Positions 38,420-52,469 of a stretch of DNA of 64,000 nucleotides are shown one piece after another. The position numbers and the translations under genes were made by a program. Location of the stretch: positions 6,849,001 to 6,913,000 of the forward strand of contig JAITYX010000021.1 in NCBI GenBank assembly GCA_021018815.1, read 5' to 3'. A model generated the notes under the pieces. The model did not search any database and was not told where the DNA came from. It saw only the letters and a program-made list of their open reading frames with translations. Positions within the stretch are counted from its first letter, which is position 1. Each line of letters begins with the position of its first letter. This stretch comes from Talinum fruticosum (taxonomy: Eukaryota; Streptophyta; Magnoliopsida; Caryophyllales; Talinaceae).

Positions 38420-39500
38420 AGCCCTGTGTGGTAAGATTTTGTCAGAGAATAAGAGAATTTTACGTATGAAGATAAAAGTTGGGATTCTGAGAGTGAGTGA
38501 CCATCATATATAAATTGTTGAGACCTCAGGTTTAGGGGAAGATTTAACTCTCTAACATGGGTTGTTCTGGAAATGTGTACATATAGGCATCACTTTTTAA
38601 TGTAATTGTGCAAAACAAAAGGTATTTTAACATCTTTGAGCCATCATCAGCATTCAAATATAGTACACATATATAACCCTTTTTTTTGGGGGTAACATAG
38701 CCATCAAGATATACACCCCTGTCTGCCTTCAATCTTTTTGAAAAGGTGATGATTAAAATTTGCAAACAACATATAGTCCTCCCACATAGACACTAAGATG
38801 TACATTTAAAGTGTAGTAATTTGACATCAAGGTCTGTATTTGAAGTTTTAAACCTCGAAAAATTTGATGAAAAGAACACTCAAAGGAAAAAAAAGAGAAT
38901 TATTTATTTAAAAATGTTTGGATTAGAAAATTATAGGAAAAAATGGTGGACAACTTGACAAAAAGTTGATTTATTATAGTAAAATAATGAGTATAACTTA
39001 CTTCTAGAACCAATTAGGTGGGAAATTTCTTTTCAGAATGGAGTAACGGGTCACCTCGTACGGTTAGATTCAAATAAAAGCTCATTACTGTTGTCGAAAT
39101 TGAACATAAAAGGCCTTCAATAGATAATCACATGTGTAATGTATATTAGATTCACATTCACTTATACAAGACTACAAGAGACCAAGCTTGTTTTTTTGAA
39201 CCATGCCAAAATAGAACAATATAATGGAAGAACATGCATATAGGGCCACCATCAATAAAAACAAACCACCTATGTATGCCAAAGTACATCCAATTTGATC
39301 AATAAAAATATATATATGCTGTGAGGGACCAAGAAATTTCTTGTTATCTGGTAGGTAGGTTGGGGACTTAGCTTGTTACTTATCTTCATTACTATTCTTG
39401 AATATGAAAGAAACTAAAGCAAGAGGAGAAATGTACACAATATTATTAAAAGGCCACTTTCATTAAATACTGAAAGTATGTTAACTACTCATTTTAACAC
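38420..39500. other. upstream flank of peroxidase gene 1, no gene seen
   Basis: AT-rich, with short frames only. Confidence 0.35.
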
Positions 39501-39505
39501 TTTAA

Positions 39506-39700
39506 GGGCATGTTTGGTTGAATGTAATTAAATTGGTAATAGTCATTACATTACCATTTCTAGTTACAACTTTCTAATGCAATCAAAATTTACATTGTAA
39601 TCACATTAACCTCTACCCATGTAATTACAATTACTTAGACATTCACTAAACAACAATGAGTACATCCATCCTTGTGATCAAATTTTAATACATGTGCAAT

Positions 39701-39748
<48 letters not shown>

Positions 39749-40616
39749 TATTTCATATTCTTTTTCTCCCTCCTCCTTGGCAAGCAAAAATTTATCCATT
39801 TGAGAAGGAACTTGATTTTCTTTCTTTTATTATCTTAAGACATGATATGATCGGTTGGTCATTAAGAGAAAAATTCAACTTCAACATTTTGGATTCAAAA
39901 TTTAACTATTCAACTCAAAAGATAAAAAGAAGCTTACATTAAAATTTTTAGATCAAAATGTTTTTACTTGTTAATATTTATATTTAATTCAAAAATATTT
40001 ATCATCTACAAAATAATTTCAGTTAGTATTTTTTTATCAATAAAAAAATTTTAAACTTAATTATATGATAGAAGAGATTAAAAAAGCTCAAATATAAATT
40101 TTGAACTAAAAATTTTGTTATTTTGATAACATTTATCTTCATTACGATAAACATTTATCGCCACTAGACTAATCCAGTTATCTTTTTGTCACCAAAAAAT
40201 TTTAAATTAGGAAATATGGTAGAAAAGATTTAAAAAATCTCCAATATGATTTTGAATTTAAAATATTTTCATGTGGATAACATTTATCTCTATTACAATA
40301 TTTATTGTCATTAGAATAATATAATTGATATTTGCCACAAAAGAAATACAACTTGATTATTTGATAGAAAATATTTTTAAAAACTCAAATCTAAATATGT
40401 GACTCAAATTTTTATTTAGATAACATTTATCTCCACTACAATAATTTAACTACTATTTTTTGTCAATAAAATAATCCATTACCTTTGTGATTATATTACA
40501 CTTTTTATATAACCAAACACGATATTTATCTCCACTATAATAATTTTCATACCTAATTACATTACATAGTTGATTATATTATACCTTCATCGCATTACAT
40601 CCAACCAAATGCCATA
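39506..40616. mobile_element. TIR element, PIF/Harbinger-like, non-autonomous
   Basis: The left end GGGCATGTTTGGTTGAATG and the reverse complement of the right end TATGGCATTTGGTTGGATG are inverted repeats. TAA flanks both sides (39503-39505, 40617-40619), the usual PIF/Harbinger target. It contains a (TC)n run (39713-39750) and four diverged internal repeats of about 130 bp carrying 'aacatttatctccactacaat'. There is no transposase. Confidence 0.55.
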
Positions 40617-40682
40617 TAAGTGTTTAAGTATTAAATTTGTGTAGGCAAATTCACCTTCTTTTGTTGCCCTACTTGCATTAAT

Positions 40683-41945
40683 CACTACTACGTAAACTAT
40701 TTTTAACTACGGTTAAAAATGACCTTTAAAGACGGTTAACATGCATCGTGTATGTGGGAGTCGTTGTATGTACTACCTTTCACTACGGTTCAAAAACCGT
40801 AGTTATAGGTATCCGGAACCGTAGTCAAAGAGCACCTATAACTACAGCTTCGGAGAAAGAACCGTAGTTATAGGTACAATTATTTTAAAAAAATTATTCG
40901 GAGAGGGAAGTTTCGAACTTCAGGCTCAAATTGTTCAAATTATACCATTTTTAAGAGTCCAATTGCAAAACACAATCACCAAGCAAATGAACAAAAAATT
41001 ACTTAAACAGAAACAGTCCCGTAACACTAAAAGAAGAAAAACTTACTCAAACAACAAACGAAAAAAAAACAATAGGTAAAAGCAAATGAACAAAAAATTA
41101 CTCAAGCCGTCTGTTGCTGTTTGATCTCCGGCGAGGGCAATGGTGCGGAGTCGGGCGATTGTCTTCCCTTTCGCCGGTGACGGTGCTCACCCTCGGAGTG
41201 CTCTTCCAAGCATCTAAAGCACACAATGTTCCCGGAAAAACAAGGTCTCCAACAAATAAAAATAAACGAACATTAGAAAAACAACAGTAAATAGTCCTAG
41301 ATTTGAACATTAGAAAAATAAACGAAGAAAAAAAATACTCAAACAATAAACGAAGAAATACAATAGGTAAAAGCAAATGAACAAAAAATTACCCTCGTAG
41401 TCCTCTTCCAGGTGAAAAACAAGTCGGCTAGGTTGTCGGCCATGAGCCCCTGGCTGAGCCCCTACCCTCGTGGAAGGCCAAGCCCTCTCCGTGCCGAGAA
41501 GATCTATCAATCGGCTGTTAAGAGGAAGGGGAAAGACAGAAAGAGAAGCGAGGTTTTCCGATGGGAGACTAGAGAGGCCAGAGGAGAGTTTCGATGGGAG
41601 ACCGAGAGAGGGGGTTTCAGTGGTGCTGGAGAGAAAGAGTGAAGGAGAGACACGATATTAGGGTTATATTGTTAACAGACTTTTCAACTTTCAATTTAAC
41701 ACCTTTTAACGACGGTTTCTTCTTTGCACTCGTCGTCATAAATATATCTAAGACGACGGTTCTTTGAATGAACCATCATTAAACGTTGAATGTTAACTTT
41801 TAACGACGGTTCATTTAAAAAACCGTCATCATATGTACATTAAAAGTCGTTTTTTTAGAAAAATGCCACCACATTATTTTTTACAACGGTTTTCCGTTAT
41901 AACCGTCGTTAAAGACCCTTCGTTAAAAGTGGTTATTGTATTGTG
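40683..41945. mobile_element. CACTA-like non-autonomous transposon with AAT target duplication
   Basis: It starts CACTACTACGTAAACTATTT; the reverse complement of the right end is CACAATACAATAACCACTTT. The left end keeps the CACTA signature. AAT flanks both ends exactly (40680-40682, 41946-41948), the 3-bp duplication of this superfamily. Subterminal repeats of the type aaccgtagttataggta (left) and aaccgtcgttaaa (right) occur in both orientations, as in En/Spm elements. The interior has a roughly 50-bp direct repeat ('caataggtaaaagcaaatga' at about 41072 and 41358) and no transposase. Confidence 0.82.
41412..41660 (+). other. GC-richer core of the CACTA-like element
   Basis: An open frame of about 75 codons, rich in Arg and Glu, starts at 41412, with an overlapping frame starting at 41470. 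No domain recognised. It is probably captured or composition-driven sequence, not a gene. Confidence 0.3.
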
Positions 41946-42179
41946 AATTTTGTGTAAGGTTATAGTTTTAGTTGTATATTCAGAATAATTATATATTTAT
42001 TATATATTAAAGTTAATTTCTCGCAATCTAGCCAAGACATAGTAATGTAAGTGATGCTTAGATGAAGGTTTATCACATGTTTGGTTAATCTCTCCCTGCA
42101 CAAGGTTCAAAGGGTCGGGTCACACTTGCTAGAAAAAGAAATAAATTCTAGCAATATTTTCAGCTATACAATAATAATT

Positions 42180-42182
<3 letters not shown>

Positions 42183-42226
<44 letters not shown>
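42183..42226. repeat. (TA)n microsatellite
   Basis: Immediately precedes the solo LTR-like block. Confidence 0.95.
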
Positions 42227-42228
<2 letters not shown>

Positions 42229-42880
42229 TTAGGAGATAGCCCAAAATCTTGCTTTAGGATAAAAAAATCGCGTTACAGGATAAGAAACGGCAAATACGGG
42301 CGAAAGGAAACAAGCACGGGACGTCTCGGACGAAAACTCCAAAGTTGGGCTGGGCAGCAGCCAGCACGAGCTGCCCGTTTCGGCTGACACAACCCATGTT
42401 GGCTGCCCAGTGCCTTGCCTCTTCGACTGTTATCCATTTTGTGTGTTTTTTGTTTTAACTGCTTGGTATTAATGATTCTAATTGTAGTGCAAGCATAAGG
42501 TTAGCTTATTGTCTATTTAAATGTTGTTTGTTCATCTTTGTAATAATCCAAGAATTATCCAAACGGATGCAATGATACTTGCATTGGGGTTTTTGTAAGT
42601 GTCAATTGGGAGGGGGAGGTATCCAATTGTGTATGCTATTGTAAGGAGAGAGTAGTGAGATTGGCTAATCTCGAGTTTTTGGGAAGGTCTTGGGATTGAG
42701 ATCGTTTTTATAATCTCTTATAATAGTGGTATCGGTTTGTTTGTGTCGATCGTGGTTTCTTCCAATTTGGTTTTTAACGTTAAAAACCTTGTGTCCATTG
42801 TCTAAGTTCTTTCATTTGGTTTGTTTACTTTTGATTATCTTATACATCCAAAACGCTTCCGCATTCAACACGCTCATATC
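42227..42880 (+). mobile_element. solo Ty1/copia LTR remnant
   Basis: It shares blocks, in the same order, with the reverse complement of the copia LTR at 48996-49529: tgggctgggcagcagcca, 'gctgcccgt..cggctgacacaaccc', 'atcggtttgt...tggttt' and 'taacgttaaaaaccttgtgtc'. There is no internal region next to it. (TA)n tracts lie at both sides, so the exact ends are unclear. Confidence 0.6.
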
Positions 42881-42883
42881 CTA

Positions 42884-42884
<1 letters not shown>

Positions 42885-42919
<35 letters not shown>

Positions 42920-45220
42920 GGAAGCCGTTATAAATAGAATTTAAATTTAAGATATTTTATAACTAGCACTTAAAATTTTCCAACTAACATCCATATGATT
43001 GTCCCTTTTCTTGGATTAGCTACCAGAGAGAGAGAGAGGGAGGATATAATTGATATGTTGCATGTTTGTTTGATATGTATATGGACAATATTGGAGGCAG
43101 GTGGCTAAGGAAAGGAGGTGTTGACCAATCAAAATGCTAAGTGGACATAATAGGGAAGAGCCTCTCTTGAGTTGTTTTTAATACAAATTTATCATTGAAC
43201 TTGTGAAGAGATCAAATGATATATAGGAAGACAATCTGAAAGAAGAAAGCAAGAAAATTATATTCAGCAGTAGCCTCTACCCTAGTTCCTGCTGAAATGT
43301 ATCACTGTCACTGAGAAAAAGATGATGTGGGCCAAAGTGAAAGCAGTGGTGAAATTTCTGTAAGCAGTGTTGGAGATTCTCAAAGTTTATTCCACTCAAG
43401 GAATAAATTTAATGGGAGCCATATATAAATAAAAGCACAGAAAAGTGAAAAAAGTTTTTCAAAAGTTTATACTTTGTTCTAAAATAAAATTCATAGTTTT
43501 TAACAAGTTTTATTTGTGTTTTTATCTACATATAATTGCTCTCGCCATATAACCATACATTATCTTATCTTTAGAATGGTGTCGTTTTCATTTAATTTGG
43601 TTTGTTGGAACTTTCAATGTTTGGTACTTCTACTTTTATAGATATGCTTCCTCCACGAGGTAGAATTTAATTTACGAAGAAATACTAATAAGAATATAGA
43701 TATACATTGCGAATATTATGACTTACTACTATTGATAGAATCATTTGCTGACAATCCCTTCAGCTACAAAGAGGTTTCTATGAGCTATTTGGTCCAAAAG
43801 GTTGAAACATAATGGAATCGAATTTAAAATCCTCGGATATTGAAATGATTTCTAATTGCTAATACCACTTGTTTCATTCAAATTAGAAATAACAAAATTT
43901 GATTTGAGATATTATGTATTTATATAAATTAGTGGAGAGAGTGAGATTTCATAAAACATACAATATGAACTTTAGTTGAAAAATCACGAGGCAAATAGTA
44001 AGTGTGAGAATTGATTCCAATCCTATATTTATTGGAGCATGACAGAAAAAGAAACCACACATAGCGATGTAATTAACTTTAGGGTAGAAGAGGTTGGGGG
44101 AAGGGAAAGGAAGAAAGAAGGGGGCTCATTCAACGTTGGCCCACGAGGAAGTGAAAAGGAGAGGGACGAGAATTTTTCCTTGAAATTATACATTCATCAC
44201 ACAAATATTTTTCCTTTTCTCCCTAGCAATACATCTATTATTTGATGAAATTAATTTGTTTTTTATTTGTTTCCAGTCTCAATTGATAACCCGTCTCAAT
44301 AAAATAAGACTAAGATGTTGTATGACTTCTCGAATCACAATGTATTTAAACTTTGTAAAATATTCGTTTTTGTCACTTAACTAATTTTATAGTCATGTGA
44401 TAACGTTTAAATCTGCCATTGGAGTCCACAACTTACCGATTGTAACCGATTTCTGACCTTTTTCCTTCTTTTTTGCAGGCCTTAGGGGGCAGAAGTCGAT
44501 TGCATCTTGTAATTAATGAGCCTAAAGGGCAAAATTGAATGTTTTCGGATAATTAATAACAAGTTTAAATAAAAAATTAATTAATAGCAAAGCGAATATT
44601 TTACAAAGTTTATGCACACTTTGATATGAGAACACTCGACTTTGTATAGTAGAATATAGGGGGAATACATGTTAAAAAGAGGTACAATTGTCTCTTAAGT
44701 AAACCAAAATAATCAAAACATATAAGCAAAAAGCTAAAGAAGTCTAATTAATAGGAACTATCAGGAAAGGCATATTAAGCAAAAAGTAAAAACTTATCAT
44801 CTATATACTCAACAGTAAAGAGAAATTATTTCAAACAAACAACTTAAAAAGTAAATTATGTATACCATATTGTAATTGGTTTATGTTAATTTTTATAATT
44901 AAAACCTTGATACTTTCATTTAACTATACCCCATCAATCATGTTTGTCTAAATTTAAAATCAATTTTGTTACTATATTTCAACGTGCCCTTTTCAAATAT
45001 TGGTATATATGTCAATTCGAATAGGCTTTTAAAATGGCTAAAAGTAAAATTATACACTTTTTTATGCTTTATGTTTTCATGTGAATTTTTTTTTAATTTG
45101 AATAATGAAATAAAAAACTAGCTTAATTTAATAAATTCAAAACTTAACTTGGGATTAAAAAGGTATAACAATATTTTATTACTTCATGTGAGAATATTAG
45201 ATATCAAGCATATGTTGATT
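42885..45220. other. intergenic, no gene seen
   Basis: Starts with a TA tract (42883-42918) and a GA run near 43027. Otherwise AT-rich without supported features. Confidence 0.4.
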
Positions 45221-45231
45221 TAGGGTCTATT

Positions 45232-45385
45232 CGAACTTACATATAAAACACACATTAATAAAAATATAAAAAGAGACGAACATAAATGAACATAAATGAA
45301 TATAAAAGAACATAAACGAACATAAACGAACGTAAACGAATATAAACGAACGTAAATGAACATAAAAAACATAAACGAATATAAA
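45232..45385. repeat. A-rich minisatellite of about 10 bp units (gaacataaac)
   Basis: Repeated gaacataaac/gaatataaac/gaacgtaaac. A diverged counterpart with the same lead-in ('aacttacat.taaaacacaaataa') occurs at 61015-61200 downstream of peroxidase gene 3. Confidence 0.8.
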
Positions 45386-45539
45386 ACATAATTAGATTAT
45401 GTGTTTCATTTAATGTCGCACATATCCTTAAGTGATTTGGCATTTGCTACCTTAATAAGATCTTAAATTTGAATTTTATAAATATGGAATTTTTTTATAA
45501 TTAGGGATTTTTACCCCTCTACATGATAGTAGTAGCTTA

Positions 45540-45757
45540 ATTATAATAAAATATAGGGCCGAAGAAAATGAGATTGGTGATAAGGTCTCTATTCCCTGTA
45601 ATGACTATGAGCCCTACCGTGATGGATGTGTCTCAATCACACTCAACATTATATAGCTTCCTTTGTTTCCCTTAGTTTTCTCCTCTTCTTTTTCGTTTAT
45701 TATTTCCTTAGAAAAGTATGTTTAAAGTTCAATGCATACATAGAGATCACTTGATGT

Positions 45758-45811
<54 letters not shown>

Positions 45812-46720
45812 CGACCCACGACTCCACACTTGGTTTTACAATTGTCCATCGTTCATCTATTGAGGCTTATCCTTAATAGGACGACGACCAAATCAATTAC
45901 ATATCATGTCTCTCCCCTTACGGTTTTTCCAATCTTTTTTTACAAATGTTTTATAGTTGATAATAGGGTGTTTACATTATGTTTACTAACTTGCTTTGCG
46001 TTTATGTTTTATATGTTTAGCTTAATACGGTAAAAGGCAAATTTAAATGTCCATGATAAGTTGACTATATTATCAAAGACATCATTCTTCTGATGAGCAA
46101 ATTTCTTAATTGTAGTATTAATCATATTTTTAGAGAGACTGATTGTACAACAGATTGATTAGCCTATTTTGGGCATTTTGTTTTTATCCCATGTGTATGA
46201 GGTTGTTGCTCTTCCCCTTCCCTTTTCACTGTTCCGACATATGATTATTTAGGTATAATCCCTGTGAAAAAGGTTGTCTAAGTACATATGTTTTATACGT
46301 ATGTATTCCTTTTACTCTCTTCCATTTAGCTTACCTAAAATTAAGACGTGGCTTATGAATTTTATGACTTTAAATAATAATTAAAAAGTTGCATTATGTC
46401 ATATCATTGTTTTCTATTTGTTAGTGTACAAAATTTTATTAAAATAAAATTCTAGTTTTTTTATAAAAATTTTTTTATACTGAGTTTCATCTTTGTGCTA
46501 TACACAAGTGCGAGGTTACAGTGCAACTCAAAAATAAACATATATCATGAACTCAAAGGAATGCTTTCGGTTGGAATGAATCATCCAATGACATAGCCTT
46601 TTTTTTTTTTTTTTCTATATAAGATTATATTCGCATGAACTATGTAAGGCACAAAAGAGGAAAGAAATATCACAAAAAGGACATAAAAACTGTATTATAA
46701 ATTTACGACTACAACTAAAT
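45540..46720. other. downstream flank of peroxidase gene 2, part of a duplicated segment
   Basis: Non-coding. Blocks at 45725-45900 and 46560-46600 match 61245-61400 and 61705-61735 in order. A (TA)n tract at 45762-45810 lies where the other copy has only a few bases. Confidence 0.6.
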
Positions 46721-46726
46721 TCACAT

Positions 46727-47187
46727 TGTTAGGATTGGAGCTCACTCAAACAATGAAAAATGAACAAAAGAAATAAACAATTTGAAACACAAGAATTTTA
46801 ATGTGGAAAAACCCAAATTGGAAAAACAAAAAAACCACGAACCGATACACTAGAATATAGAGTAATTTACAAAGATTTTCTCTCAAGCTCTCACTAGCTT
46901 ACACTTTGTAATGCACTTCTCTTGATACTCAACAATGGAGGATTAGCACTGATTATATAGGCATAACCAGTCATACAAGCATTAACAAGTATTTACAAGC
47001 CTTAAACAACCAACACGGGCTGTGTTAGCTGACCCGGGTACCCTGTGTTGGTTGCTGCCCGGACCCACTTTTGTGTTTCTATCCGAAACGCTCCGTGCTC
47101 GATATACATGGCCCATGTTCGTCGTTTCTTGCCCCATAACGTGATTTCTTGAGCCCAAAGTATCGATTAGGCTCCATATACCCAACA
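46727..47187 (-). repeat. 3' LTR of the copia element
   Basis: 461 bp. It lacks about 74 bp present in the other LTR between 'ttaaacac' and 'caacacgggctg', so the LTRs have diverged since insertion. Confidence 0.88.
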
Positions 47188-47257
47188 ATCTCCCACTTGG
47201 AGACTAATGGCTCACTTCCTTTGTTATATCCATCTAGCCTACCGAAACCCGACCACT

Positions 47258-47690
47258 TCAACATAAGAGACCACCCGAGGTTGTGTATCGCCTCACCGTT
47301 TTGGTACCTTCTCCTTGGACTAGCTCAATTTTCGGATTTTCGTTATCCAAGCCATCAAACCCATCTTCACCACTCGACGTGAACTCCAACTCGGATTGAT
47401 CGATCTCTTGCATACTTTCACCATGCAAAATTGGTTCACCGGTGTTAGTCAATAAAATATAATGAAGAAAGAGTTTACACCTCTGGGCTTACCTTCCTTT
47501 GACAACGCCGCCTTCTTCATTAACTCCGGTTCTTGCACTTTTCCTTGTGGAGCACCCAATGACCCATTTGTAAACCCAACAAAAACCCCGTCATCCACAT
47601 CAACTCTCACTACAAGCAGAACTTGTTTCTTCACCAAGCCTAACACCCCGTAGACCCCCACCGGAACAATCCATTCCGACATTTTTAACT
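47258..47690 (-). pseudogene. copia spacer remnant downstream of the deletion
   Basis: Acidic open stretches (GEPILHGESMQEIDQSELEF and others) resemble the variable spacer between integrase and reverse transcriptase of copia polyproteins, but no catalytic motif is present. Confidence 0.4.
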
Positions 47691-47719
47691 AAGCCACTAC
47701 ACCCCTAGTATATAATGAG

Positions 47720-48066
47720 CTAGATTTTAAACCCTTAGCTATAACCAATGCCCCCTTAACGATTTTTCAGCCACCATTGCAAAACTTTATTAGATATCTC
47801 GACTCATCCAATTGACTCACTGAAATCAAATTTTTCTCCAATCTCGAGATATACCTAACCCCTTGCAAATTCCAAAACCCCTACTTGAGGTTTTGATCCT
47901 CACATCCCCATTTCCTAGTATGTCCAAGCTTTTTCCCATTTACCACAAACACTTTCCCAAGGTTTCCTGCAACAAAATTATGGAATAAACTTCTACTAGA
48001 CCTAGAATGAAATGATACCCCAGAATCTACCACCCAAGACTCAATAGGATTTTCCGCACTCACCAC
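47720..48066 (-). pseudogene. copia protease and GAG-pre-integrase remnant
   Basis: NPIESWVVDSGVSFHSRSSR near 48045 matches the aspartic protease entry (usually DSGASFH). After a frame change, GVRYISRLEKNLISVSQLDE (about 47850-47790) and KIVKGALVIAKG are the GAG-pre-integrase domain. The integrase core does not follow. Confidence 0.8.
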
Positions 48067-48477
48067 AAGTGCATCACCTACATCTTATATAGAATGTAAA
48101 GAATTCCAAGTAATCAAACTTCTTAGGACAACTTTTTTAAAAATGTCCCTCGTCACCACAGCCCTAACACACAACCTCCCTCGGGTTTTGGGACTAACCC
48201 CTTGCTTTGGATTTAGACCGGCCATTTTTCACATACTTCTCCTTACCCCTTACATGAAATGCATTCCCGATGACTCAATAGTATCTTTCTTATGAATACT
48301 CTCGCTCAAGATAACATCCCGAACCTCATCATATTTTAACGAATTTAAACCCCTAACACTACTAACCGCAGACACTATGGTAACCGATGACTCAATAGTA
48401 TCTTTCTGGTGAATACTCTCGCTCAAGATAACATCCCGGACTTCATCATATTTTAACGCATTTGAACCCTTAGCATT

Positions 48478-48935
48478 ACTAACTCGCAGACACTATGGTA
48501 TCCCATGACTTGGGTAATGAAGATAGAAAAATTAAAGCCTTAACCTCATCCTCAAGATTTATTTTCACCGAAGCAAGATTAGAGATGATCATATTAAATT
48601 CATTAATATGATCTGCTACACTAGTACTATCATCCATTTTTAAATCAAACAACCGACGCATAAGATATACCTTATTCATCACCGAAGGTTTCTCGTACAA
48701 GTTGGAAAATGCACCAACAGCCCTTTTGTCGTTGTTTGCTCCATCACGTTAAACGCCACGTTTCGCGCCAACATCAACCTCACCATCCCAAGAGCTTACC
48801 GATCCAGCAACTCCCATTTCTTTTGCTCTATATCCGTGGGCTTTTCTTCGAGGGGATGATATGATTCCTTCTAGTACAACAAGTCCTCGACTTGCATTTC
48901 AAAATGAGAAATTCTTGTTATCGAACCTTTCAATT
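48478..48935 (-). pseudogene. copia gag remnant
   Basis: From about 48930 'KIERFDNKNFSF' and then EKPSVMNKVYLMRRLFDLKM, VADHINEFNMIISNLASV and FLSSLPKSWDTIV are a typical plant copia gag (UBN2-type). The first third is broken by stops and frame changes. Confidence 0.85.
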
Positions 48936-48980
48936 TTTACCTTTTCACCCTCCATGTTTGATGAACTCTCAACCTCACTT

Positions 48981-48995
48981 CGCTCTTATTCCAAT
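48981..48995 (-). other. primer-binding site of the copia element
   Basis: The minus strand reads attggaataagagcg directly after the 5' LTR. It is a diverged form of the initiator-tRNA-Met site (attggtatcagagc). Confidence 0.7.
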
Positions 48996-49529
48996 TGTTA
49001 GGATCGAAGCTCACTCAAACAATGAAAAATGTACAAAAGAAATAAACAATTTGGGACACAAGATTTTTAACGTAGAAAACCCAAATCGGGAAAAAACCAC
49101 AAACCGATGCTCTAGAATACGAGTAATTTATAAAGATTTTCTCTCAAGCTCTCACTAGCTTACACTTTGTAATGCACTACTCTTGATGCTAAAAATGGAG
49201 GATTAACACTGATTATGTAGCCATAACCAATCGTACAAGTATTAACAAGCATTTACAAGCCTTAAACACGCATTAACACATAGAGAATCTGAAGAAAAAC
49301 GGCCAAAATCGAAGCATCCAGGAGCTTGGCAACCGGCACGGCCGTGCAGTCAACACGGGCTGTGTCAGCCGACACGGGCAGCCCATGTTGGCTGCTGCCC
49401 AGACTCACTTTTGTGTTTCCATCTGAAAAGCTTCGTGTTCGACGTACATGGCCCCGTGTTCGACATTCGTTGCCCCGTAACTCAATTTTCTTGAGATCAA
49501 AGTATACATTAGGCTCCATATACCCAACA
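48996..49529 (-). repeat. 5' LTR of the copia element
   Basis: 534 bp, the longer of the two LTRs. It is related to the solo LTR at 42227-42880. Confidence 0.88.
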
Positions 49530-49534
49530 CACAT

Positions 49535-50650
49535 CACAAGTTCCTTTACGGCTATAATTGTATTATGAATTTACAACAATAACAAAAATCACGTCCTAAA
49601 AAAGAAGGGAATATATATTTTGTAGCGAGACATAAAACTGAATTATTTTATTTTTCTTGAATATTGGCTATAGAGTTAAGCACTTAATATTTTAAGTATT
49701 GCACTTGACTTGGAGTTTACAGGTTTGAATTGAAGCTAAGGGAATTAAATGATTGATTTGATTATCTGAATATATATGCCACAACAAGTGGTAATTATTT
49801 TATCTCCGTAGGTTGTTAACTATTTGATAGCTTCTATCCAAACAAAAAAAGAGGCTACCTATTTAATAGCAATCACATTATGGAACAGGAGTACAAATTA
49901 ATGTCCACAAATATGAGTGGCAATAAATATTTTTTGTATATTAAACTTGTGTATTTTCCTCACCAAAAAAAATGACATTAAAAAAAATGTGCACTAATAT
50001 AAGAAAGCAACCAAATGAATGCAAGATTTAGCCTTTTTTGTTAGATTTTTGTATATTTTTTGTCTTCTTTGTTGGTTTCTTTTCCTTTTCCCCTTCCCTC
50101 TATTTGTCTCATATATTTGAGATATTTTTAGTAATTAAGTCGTACATAATTATATTTATTACAATGGAAAGAGCAATAGATGTAGATATAGATGAAAATA
50201 GTTACTGCAAACATATTTTTGAGTAGGAGATTCATATTATTCCGATGGTGTTTTGGATAAATTGTTTTAAAATTTTATATAAAAATTCTTTAAAAAATAT
50301 ACATTTATAAGAAATTTGCAAAATTCTTCAAATAGCAAAAAATTCAAGAGTGAGATACCATTTATGTAAAATTTTTATTTTTTCTATTATTTTTTAAAAT
50401 TTTTTATTACTTTTAATTATGAGCTAAAAAATATGGTTGACCATACATCTACACAGTCAAATATATAATTTTATAAATATCACTACAATCCAAAAATACA
50501 TTGACTAGTGTAGGGAAATTATTGTGATTGGGCTCTTTCCGTCACCCAATAGATTACAGATAAAGATTGCCTTAAAAGATTATATAAACACATCCCACAA
50601 TTTTATGTGAAACGTATATGTAACGCATAAAAAACAAAGGGACGCAAATT
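49535..50650. other. 3' flank of peroxidase gene 2
   Basis: AT-rich and non-coding. The last 150 bp (for example 'gattgggctctttc.gtcaccca' at 50527) match the flank of peroxidase gene 3 at 62409, showing the duplication extends past the genes. Confidence 0.6.
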
Positions 50651-50656
50651 AATATT

Positions 50657-52081
<1,425 letters not shown>

Positions 52082-52258
52082 TCAAGGCCCTTTCTTGATT
52101 AGCCCGTTGCCGACAGAATAATATACGAAACTTTGCTAATTTATAAGCATTTACACGAGTGATGAGTCAACTTGTGTCTTTTTTGTGGTAAGATACAAAA
52201 TAAGCTATACCAGTTTCCAATTATATTGACCTTCGAGATTTATCCATATAGTGTAGTG

Positions 52259-52261
<3 letters not shown>

Positions 52262-52325
<64 letters not shown>
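52262..52325. repeat. (TA)n microsatellite at the chromovirus breakpoint
   Basis: It separates the upstream region of peroxidase gene 2 from the truncated Ty3 element. Confidence 0.95.
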
Positions 52326-52327
<2 letters not shown>

Positions 52328-52469
52328 ACAATTGAATGAAGGGACAAAACAAGAAGGCGGAACACAGCGAAAAGTGGGAGAGACCGTGACAAGTCTCCTA
52401 AGAAGGGAAAGCTGTCCTCTTATAAGGACAAGGGAAGTCCAAGGAGGGCCACACCAAGAAGGAAATCTC

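Larger units (their letters stand above)
46727..49529 (-). mobile_element. Ty1/copia retrotransposon, internally deleted, with both LTRs and CACAT target duplication
   Basis: Two direct LTRs (46727-47187 and 48996-49529) start TGTTAGGAT and end CATATACCCAACA. CACAT occurs at 46722-46726 and 49530-49534. On the minus strand the 5' LTR is followed by a tRNA-Met-type primer site (48981-48995), gag, protease and the GAG-pre-integrase domain, then a purine-rich 'caagtgggagat' before the 3' LTR. Integrase core, reverse transcriptase and RNase H are absent, so the element depends on partners or is dead. Confidence 0.9.
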
